A DNA stretch of 64,000 bases from Bidens hawaiensis (taxonomy: Eukaryota > Streptophyta > Magnoliopsida > Asterales > Asteraceae). Numbering within the stretch: the stretch's first letter is position 1; the number at the start of each line of letters is the position of its first letter. The DNA lies in assembly GCA_021521415.1 (NCBI GenBank), contig JAIQDT010000299.1, positions 1,798,001 through 1,862,000 on the forward strand, in the 5' to 3' direction. The notes beneath the pieces were generated by a model. The model had not been told where the DNA came from. It searched no databases and worked only from the letters and a program-made list of their open reading frames with translations. The translations under genes were made by a program, and so were the position numbers. Shown here one piece after another: positions 56,889 to 64,000 of the stretch.

Positions 56889-59800
56889 CTAATAATCTTG
56901 CTTTGTGGGACATTCAGATGCCCGGTGCCCAGACCGCCCACAGTGAAAACACGAACCCGCAAAATTTCTGTTATATTTACACATCAATTAACAATCGCCA
57001 TATAACAAACACATTATTAGGAAATGCATAATACCTGTCCTGGTTTCCAGATGATAATGGAACGCGCCTTCTATCACTAATCAACCAATCATTTCCGGTG
57101 GTTCTCGAGCCGCCACTGGACCAACTACTGCCTCCACCTCGGCCGCCTCGCCTGAAGCTATTATCCCCTTCATCACCTGATGAGAACCGACCATTACCAC
57201 CCCAACCACCACGGGACACGCTAGAACCACCGTCTTCCCTTCTTCCACCTCGTGAAGTACGCCTCTCGTTGTTTGAAAACCTACCATAAAAGTCATTTGC
57301 TGGGCCATCGTCTTCCAAAGCAGGCAACTGTGAGTTGTAAAGTTATATTAGAGTTAACTTTTTAGATCCGCTTGCTTATTAAGAGCATTCTCATCCGGTT
57401 CTCCAAATTTTGTGAGGGGAGTTTGTAAATTATAGGGTGGGGTTTTGAGTGGTTGTGAGTGTAAATTATAGGGTGGAGAGAGCAAAGATGGTGATTTTTT
57501 GTAAATTTAGGGAAAATGTAGTGATTTTTTTGTAAATTCTAGGGTGGAGAGATAACTGTAATGATTAAAGTATAAAAAAAATATTATTTAATTAAGCAGA
57601 AGAGAGAAATGTAGTGCTTTTTAGTGTAATTATAGAGATGTTGATAGGAGATCAGTTGAGAATGCTCTAATAGTGAAAATTTCTTAAGCATGAAATCTGG
57701 CACATAGGCAAAAGCCACTCAATATGCATTTTTAAAGAATAAAGCATCGTATATTATTTTATTCAAAATTCAGATTTTTTACTGAAAACAAGGAAATTTT
57801 TGTTACCCTTTTTTATACGATAAAATTTTGTTAGAAATAAAAATATTAACGCAAAAACGCGTTTGGGCCGATACAAAAACTGCCAGACATCCGTTTTTGA
57901 TGCCTCCACCTAGGAGCGTAAAAGGAGCCAAGCCGGGGGGGAATTACTCAAGATAGGCTCACTAAATGCCTGATCTAATCTGATCTTAAATCATGCTCGA
58001 GGCTAAGTTTGAGATTATTTTGAGCCCAAGCTTCATATAGTTAAATAATAAACGAGACAAGCCTAAGCTTGAAAAGTTATTCACAAGCCGAGCTATAGCC
58101 AGTGACCTCGAGATGAGCCAACCTTGCACTCTCTTAAGTTAAGCAAGCCGAGCTTGAGCCTATGCGAGCTCAATCTTGGCTCGTTTACAATGCTAACTCC
58201 AACAAATATCAATCAATAATGTCGGAAACCAACAAAGCAGTCATTATCCAAAGCAGAACAAAGTTTACCTTGTTAATTTTTGTAATGGTAGTGCCAGGTG
58301 GTATCTCCTTGGACAACAGATTTTTGGCAATGTCTTCAGGAAGATCAAAAACCGCACCTTGAACCTGATGATACATAGCATATATATACACATTACTAAA
58401 AGCAAAGTCTTGTGAAAGTGTGAAACATTAACCATTAGGTCACGCGTATACCTTCTTGTCTGCTATGACATGTATTTTTCCAAGTACACCAGCAGCAGTA
58501 GCATAAACAGTGGACAAGAATCCAGTCACTGTTCTAGCCGACATGTACCCTCTTACTGATGTATCAGAATCCCGTGTCATTTGCAATGTAGTCCAACCCT
58601 ATTATGCAAAAGTGTTTCATGTCAATCAACTCAGCCTGACACATTTTTACCCATACAAATGACCCGTTTCTGAAACAGGTGATTGCTATAACATACCTGC
58701 TCGTGCGTGATAAGAGAACGGGATGACGGAGGTTGAGAAAAACCGCTCATGTGTGCAAGTGCAGCAGCAAGAGCGCGTGTACCCTGTTGATCATATAATT
58801 TTTGTGCGGTTGGTGTGAAGAAGTCAATGGACTCGTTATGAACACCTGAAAGTGTAGCAATCACTTGCTCTGCTGAAGAATCCAATACATCTTCGACACC
58901 TGGCGGGCCAATAAACTCAAATTTGCACCCCACGTCTTGCTCGAGCGTTTTGACCGTTCGCCTTTGACTATTTGTGTACATCAAAATGGCCTTTCCTTCT
59001 TTTCCCGCACGCCCAGTTCTTCCGGACCGATGCACAAAAGTCTCTGGATCGTTTGGTAGTTCATAGTGAATAACCTGAGAAGCAGTCAATGAAAATCCAC
59101 ACTATGTAACGGGGTCAGTACTAAAAGATTATTGAGAAGGGGGCGTACTAAGTCAACGTTTGGAATATCAAGCCCGCGAGACGCGACATCGGTGGCAACC
59201 AGCACGGTAAATTTTCCTTGTCGAAATCCGTTAAGCGTTCTTTCCCTTTGGTGTTGAGATATGTCACCATGTAAAGCCTCTGAAGCTATACTACTTGTCA
59301 ATGACATGGAAACCTCGTCTGCGTCCCGTTTTGTTTGAGTGAAAATAATTGTCTTCCCACCTTTTGCATATACCTGAAAACATTTAAAATATTAAAACTA
59401 TTAGATTTTTCAGAGTCCGGTACAGCCAGTTTGGACAATTCTGGGCCAAACCAGTAACTATGGCTTTGGAAAACGATAAACCACACCGGCTGGGTTAGGT
59501 GGATTAGACGAATCCTCCTTTTTGGCGGTTTGATGATTTGAACCAATATTTTTATATTTTCTAAATCGTTAGTTTGTATTAGGGGTGTAGATGAATCTAA
59601 CCAAGCCCAAGCTTGGCTCGTTTAGAGCTGTTTTTCTGAAGCTTGAGCTTGACTCGGGCATGGCTCATTTATTATATACTAACTAATTTACCTAGTTTGT
59701 TTATTATATATATATTTCTTAATCATATAGTTTTATATATAACATGATAGATATTACAAAATTATTTCTACCATAATATTGTATATAATAATTACTATTT

Positions 59801-61965
59801 TATAAAGATATGTTTAATACAGTAAACAAAAATTATATAAATAATAGGCTCATTAGGCACACGAGCCAGCTCGAAGCTCGGGCTCGATAAGTGAAGCTCG
59901 TGCTTGTCATTAATACAAGCTTATTTTAAGGCTCGAGCTCGTTTAAACTCAGCTAAAAGTGAAAGAGAAGGGGGGGAGGGGGATCTCATACCGTGACAAG
60001 ATCACCAAGCATTGACCGTTTTGTAGTTGAGGTAGTTGGTATAGCATAAAGCTTGATACCTTCAGCCAGCTTTTCATCTTGATCACCAACCTTTTATACC
60101 GAAACACAGAGAAAAACATTAAACATCACACAAATGAAAAAACATCAAATGACAGGTTTCATAGGCTAAAAAACATGTTATAATAGTTTCAAAACTAACC
60201 AAATCAATTGTCAAGGGCGTTTTCAAGTACTTCCTTGAGAGCTTTTGAACCCAACGAGGCATTGTTGCTGAAAAAAGCATACTTTGCCTTTGTGGTGGGA
60301 GTTTTTCAAGGATCGTTTCCACATCTTCCTCAAAACCAACCGCAAGCATTTGATCGGCTTCATCAAGAACCAAGAACTGAACCTCTCCTAGTTTAAGAAC
60401 ATTGCTATTGACCAGGTCAATGAGTCTTCCCGGAGTGCCAACCACTATGTCAACGCCACGTGTAAGTTGGTTTTTCTGTAAAGTGTAAGAGACGCCACCG
60501 TAGACACAAACAGTGCGTAAATACGGAGCAGACTCTTTGATTTCGGTTTCTACTTGCTTTGCGAGTTCTCGGGTCGGTGCGAGTACTAAAACTCTTGGAA
60601 GACGTCCCGCGAGCCTTTAAATAAGCATGAATTATATGTTATTAAGAAAATTAGAGCATCGAAAATATTATCGAAAAGACACGTTGCAATAAATAGCAAC
60701 AAATTTTCACATCAAATCCTAAGAGCCAATAATCAAAATAATCAACTTTATAAAGCATTATATGAAATTTTGGATTGTCATATTTTACATGTTGAAATAA
60801 ACGGGTCACGTTCAGATTGACCTGTAAACTGTTTAATTAAACGAGTTCGGATTGACATGTTTAACCCATTTAAGTAAACAAGTCAGCCCATTCAATTGAA
60901 AGACCAGCCCGTCAACCCGTTCAGTTAAAAGGTTGACCCATCAAAGTTTAGTTAAAAGTCGACCCGTCAACCCGTTTAATTAAAAGGTCGACCAACCAAC
61001 CCATTTAACCTATTTACTGCAATCAATAAACCCTTTTATGACCTTTTAAACACATTTACAATTTGATTACAATGCATCAGCCCATTTGAGTTGCTTAGAT
61101 AAATGGGTTAAACACGCAGTGTTATAACTACTCATTGAACATGATTTAAACGTGCCTTGGTTAGGGTGGATGTATTTGACAATTGACACGAATAATTATA
61201 CAGGTTATGTTCGGTTTCAACAATTCAACCACACACACCCATAGTTTATAAAGTAAAGTTAGTAAAGCTTATCAAACGAAAGATGTGAAGATTTTGTACC
61301 TGTTTCGGTTTTCTTCATCCTCTTCGGTGACTCTTTTAATTATAGGAATTGCAAAGGCTAACGTCTTCCCGGTTCCCGTTTTTGCACGGCCGATGATATC
61401 TCGGCCTTCTAGTGCAGGAACCAATACAGCTCTCTACATTGTCAATAGGAAACAAGTAAGAGACTATCACCAAAAAATGTAGTTACTTGAAATGGACAAG
61501 GTTAAACCCTTTGAACAAAAACTGCAATTACTACTTAAAAATGGATAATGTTAAACCCTTGGAACAAAAACTTGAAAATGAATAAGGTAAAAAAAACCCT
61601 ATGAAGATTATTTGCATAGAAATGGTTAAATAATAATACTAATACTAATACTTGAATAGGGAAAAGGTTAGTAATCCCTCTTTTCTCAAGAGTCTCAGCC
61701 AATCTTTGAGGCAAACCCAATCTACTAACAGCAAGCTCATCATCAATGGAGCCTTCAAACTCCAACTCATCATTATTACTATTATTATGAAAGAAAGCAA
61801 GAGCCTCAAACGCCTCAAGCGAATTCCGGGCAGAAACCGCCGATGCGGAGATATTGTGGCGGAGTGTGAGGTCGGGATGGAAGGAGAAGGGAAAGGATAA
61901 GAGGGTGGTGGGTTTTGTGGGAGGTAAAGAGAGGACACGCCGATGACTGAACTTGAAGATGACAT
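56889..61965 (-). CDS. RH3: DEAD-box ATP-dependent RNA helicase, chloroplast RH3-like (10 exons)
   Basis: Exons (minus strand): 61652-61965, 61300-61433, 60200-60614, 59992-60090, 59149-59373, 58697-59074, 58452-58598, 58269-58364, 57035-57327, 56889-56967; all introns are GT-AG and phases fit. Motifs in order: Q-motif region, AKTGTGKT (I), PTREL (Ia), TPGR (Ib), DEAD (II), SAT (III), [11 protein letters not shown] (IV), [10 protein letters not shown] (V), [10 protein letters not shown] (VI). A GUCT-like C-terminal domain, a Gly/Arg/Ser-rich tail and a CCHC knuckle ([14 protein letters not shown]) before TAG 56889-56891 follow. About 726 codons. RH3 helps chloroplast group II intron splicing and ribosome assembly (family knowledge). 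Oddity: the only good ATG (61965, Ser-rich transit-like start VIGVSSLY) is in a different frame from the exon-1 body (61652-about 61900), which itself has no ATG. So this is either a one-base deletion (or assembly error), or the true start lies elsewhere. Mitochondrial RH9/RH53 relatives are a less likely identity. Confidence 0.85.
57383..57667. mobile_element. Tourist/PIF-Harbinger-type MITE in RH3 intron 8
   Basis: 285 bp with 11-bp terminal inverted repeats GAGCATTCTCA and target duplication TAA (57380-57382 and 57668-57670). The interior has repeated TGTAAATT(A/C)TAGGGTGG motifs. It lies between exons 8 and 9 and does not touch splice sites. Confidence 0.8.
59580..59960. repeat. Fold-back-like repeat in RH3 intron 4
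   Basis: GAGCTCGAGCTTGGCTCG-type text occurs at the left (59605-59665) and in inverse orientation at the right (59855-59945), around an AT-rich centre. This makes a large imperfect inverted repeat. The left edge TAGGGGTG recalls hAT-type ends, but the matching end and duplication were not found. Related text lies in intron 8 (57990-58180). Confidence 0.5.
60785..61025. repeat. Imperfect tandem repeats in RH3 intron 2
   Basis: Five to six diverged units of about 30-35 bp with GACCCGTCAACCCGTTTAAT-like text. Probably part of a decayed MITE. Confidence 0.6.
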
Positions 61966-62928
61966 CACGCCCGGAATTTGGGAGGGAAGGATAAGGAGAG
62001 GCCGGGTTATCTATAGACCTCTGCCTTGTTCCTACTGTCACTCTGCCTACTATATCTATACTACTAGTCTATGTTGAAAAAATTATTTTTAAAACACGTT
62101 ATAAATTTAATTTATGAAATTTTAAAAATAAAATATGCATTTATAATTATTAAGGAAAATAATAAAACTTAAGGTAAATAATAAGAACATATAAATGTTA
62201 CAAAACATTCAAATGAGAGTCAACTACTTAGTATGAACACTGAGAATCTTTCGGAAAAGTTCTGTTCGCATTTGAAATCCTCGTTACTTGAAATGAGCCT
62301 CTTTTGCAGCCTCGGCCAAAACAAAGTTTGAACATAAAATTTAGTTCCGCTTAAAAGCTTCCCCTCTCTAATCAATGAGCAGACCAAATTGGTTCCGGTT
62401 TGGTACCAAAATCTGTCAAAAAAATCGCCAGATAAAAAATAACTCAGAATAAAGTTACAAAACTTCCAAGGCTCACCCTCCTGACAATTGAACACGAAAT
62501 TAACAACTGAGCGTAAGAAAATGTTATTAATTTGGTAAATGTTTGAAGCTTTAAATATAACTGGTAGTAATTAGGGAGAACAAGAAAATACCGGTACATA
62601 TTCCAAATTTTCCAATCCCGAAATATCTTATTATTTGGTACATGTACCGATACCTGGTATCAAACGCTCATCCCTAGCCAACAATTGGCCCATATTGAAA
62701 TTTTTGGCCTAATACTACTTGATCTGGTATTAATCAAAATTCCTAAAATGCCAAAAAAATTTGAAAATTCTTATGATCAATTTAACCCATTTGCAACTGG
62801 TAACCAACCAATATCATTCAATTGCCTTATCCTCACATTAATCTTTCACTTGATTTAAACGCAATCTACAATATTTTGACCCATATCTAATACTTTTGAC
62901 TTTTAAATCAAATTTTGTGGTACCTGCA

Positions 62929-62980
62929 ATTATAATGAATATTATTAATTTGTAGATTATAATGAATATTATTAATTTGC
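62929..62980. repeat. Short tandem duplication
   Basis: Two copies of ATTATAATGAATATTATTAA plus a few bases. Confidence 0.8.
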
Positions 62981-63261
62981 AAATGTGACCAAAATATCCA
63001 TGTTAGAAAAATGATATGTAACTCAAAATATGATTTTCTAATGCTTTTGGGTTTATATTTTAGATGCAGCTGTTCATAAAGATGAACAATAAAAAGGTGC
63101 ATTGCGTGCTCGAATATATATATATAACTGAGAAACTTACCAGATCCTCCATTTGTTGTGCATGCTCCATGGGTGAACCAGGATCACACTCAAATCGCTA
63201 ATTCACCAAAAGTATCTTCAATCTCCCTATTTGATTTTTCAAAATGACTAATTTTCTTGAA

Positions 63262-63290
63262 CTTGTACTTGTACTTGTACTTGTACTTGG
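63262..63290. repeat. (CTTGTA)n minisatellite
   Basis: Nearly five perfect 6-bp units. Confidence 0.9.
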
Positions 63291-63759
63291 GCATATAGCA
63301 GATTTTTATAATATAATGTGCAACTTGTGTGGCCCCCAAATTTTCTTAAGAGTTTATCTTTTGTGTGTTGTCATTCTCACCTTCACTAAATTCCACTTCT
63401 GATGATATTGTCTCATCATCTTCATAAATTCATATAATATAAAATTAGTATGGATTATTAAATAAAAATTGTTTTGTCTTCTCTGTAATTTGATATATGA
63501 AGTTCAAAATTAACACCTACAAAGTATGTTTATACTTAAGGGTTATCTCACCTCGCAAGTTAGCAAAATCTAAATCACTTTTAAAAAACATATTAACATA
63601 TAAAAATATATAATAAACTGATAAATAGTTTGAACAACTACTCTACAAAACGCAAAACAAACCCTAGTTTATTTATACCACGATGGCTTTATAGAAAATA
63701 TATTTCTAGTTTATCAATAAAATTACTAATTCCAACCAAAGTATCAAGTATATATGTCT

Positions 63760-63809
63760 AGCTTAATTATTTAAGATTTGGATTAGCTTAATTATTTAAG
63801 ATTTGGATT
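63760..63809. repeat. 25-bp tandem duplication
   Basis: Two perfect copies of a 25-bp unit beginning AGCTTAATTATTTAAGATTT. Confidence 0.9.
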
Positions 63810-64000
63810 GTAGGAGTAAATAACACAAATGCAAATAACATCCTAACCCACAAAGCTCATATAAACCTTAAAAAATGAAAACTTAAAACGCTTGTAGTAT
63901 ACAATTAGATAAACTAACCGTTTCATGTGAAGCCACATCCACTTAGATGGCATTCAACAAAGCAAAGTCAAATGCTATATAAAAAGTAAACAATTATGTT

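Larger units (their letters stand above)
61966..64000. other. Region upstream of RH3, no further gene recognised
   Basis: It would contain the RH3 promoter on the minus strand. No convincing TATA box was fixed. Short tandem repeats are listed separately. A 91-codon frame at 62220-62495 has no motif and is not called. Confidence 0.4.

Noticed and set aside
57098..57289. Pro/Leu-rich plus-strand frame in RH3 exon 9
   Set aside because: Antisense shadow of the Gly/Arg-rich exon of the helicase.
62220..62495. 91-codon minus-strand frame upstream of RH3
   Set aside because: No motif, no splice context, and not linked to the RH3 exons.

Overview
This is nuclear plant DNA. It is AT-rich and packed with nested retrotransposons and DNA transposons, with one recognisable host gene at the right end. 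Athila-type and Tekay/Del-type Ty3-gypsy elements, an endogenous caulimovirus-like element and MITEs point to a flowering plant. The LTR types and the genus-Caulimovirus-like gene layout suggest an asterid, probably Asteraceae; that assignment is inference. No tRNA, rRNA or CRISPR locus was recognised.

Layout, left to right. Bases 1-2690 hold a retroelement-protein tail at the edge, then unassigned AT-rich DNA. Bases 2695-7620 are a decayed endogenous caulimovirid (copy A, minus strand): coat protein, then protease/RT/RNase H, then a subgenomic-type promoter, then transactivator. Next comes an Athila-like Ty3-gypsy element (copy A, about 7985-13897), interrupted by a Tekay-like chromovirus (13898-29582). 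The Tekay integrase is itself split by a young non-autonomous TR-GAG-type element (20173-26964, TSD GTCAA). From 29583 to 37807 lies a CACTA-like transposon. It carries two exons of an acetyl-CoA synthetase gene, a hAT element with a perfect 8-bp TSD, and SINE-like pieces.

From 37808 to 50305 the block EPRV - Athila - Tekay LTR - CACTA left end repeats as copy B. In copy B the Tekay element is reduced to a solo LTR, the Athila element has extra deletions, and a 350-bp foreign filler has been inserted. A fragment of another retroelement ORF (50306-51535), a LINE/SINE tail with TSD (52638-52842) and a candidate solo LTR (52896-55247) follow.

The only host gene is at 56889-61965 on the minus strand. 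It is a ten-exon DEAD-box RNA helicase of the chloroplast RH3 type with all splice junctions readable and a C-terminal CCHC zinc knuckle. Its exon 1 shows a frame break between the transit-peptide ATG and the helicase body. A PIF/Harbinger-type MITE with TSD TAA sits in its eighth intron.

The most interesting system is the TR-GAG element. It has two nearly identical 2.45-kb LTRs with two independent tandem arrays of about 32 bp. It encodes no pol, only a 329-residue Gag-derived protein that keeps a Gag-like N-terminus, lacks the capsid core and carries a triplicated zinc-knuckle module. It shares with the Tekay element a primer site, a post-PBS hairpin, a GNRA-type hairpin before the polypurine tract, and a possible LTR splice donor with acceptor just before gag. 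Together these suggest it is a parasite mobilised by Tekay-like elements.

Inferred order of events: EPRV and Athila; Tekay insertion; loss of the Tekay 3' LTR end against the CACTA element; duplication of the block; LTR-LTR recombination in copy B; and recently, TR-GAG insertion in copy A.
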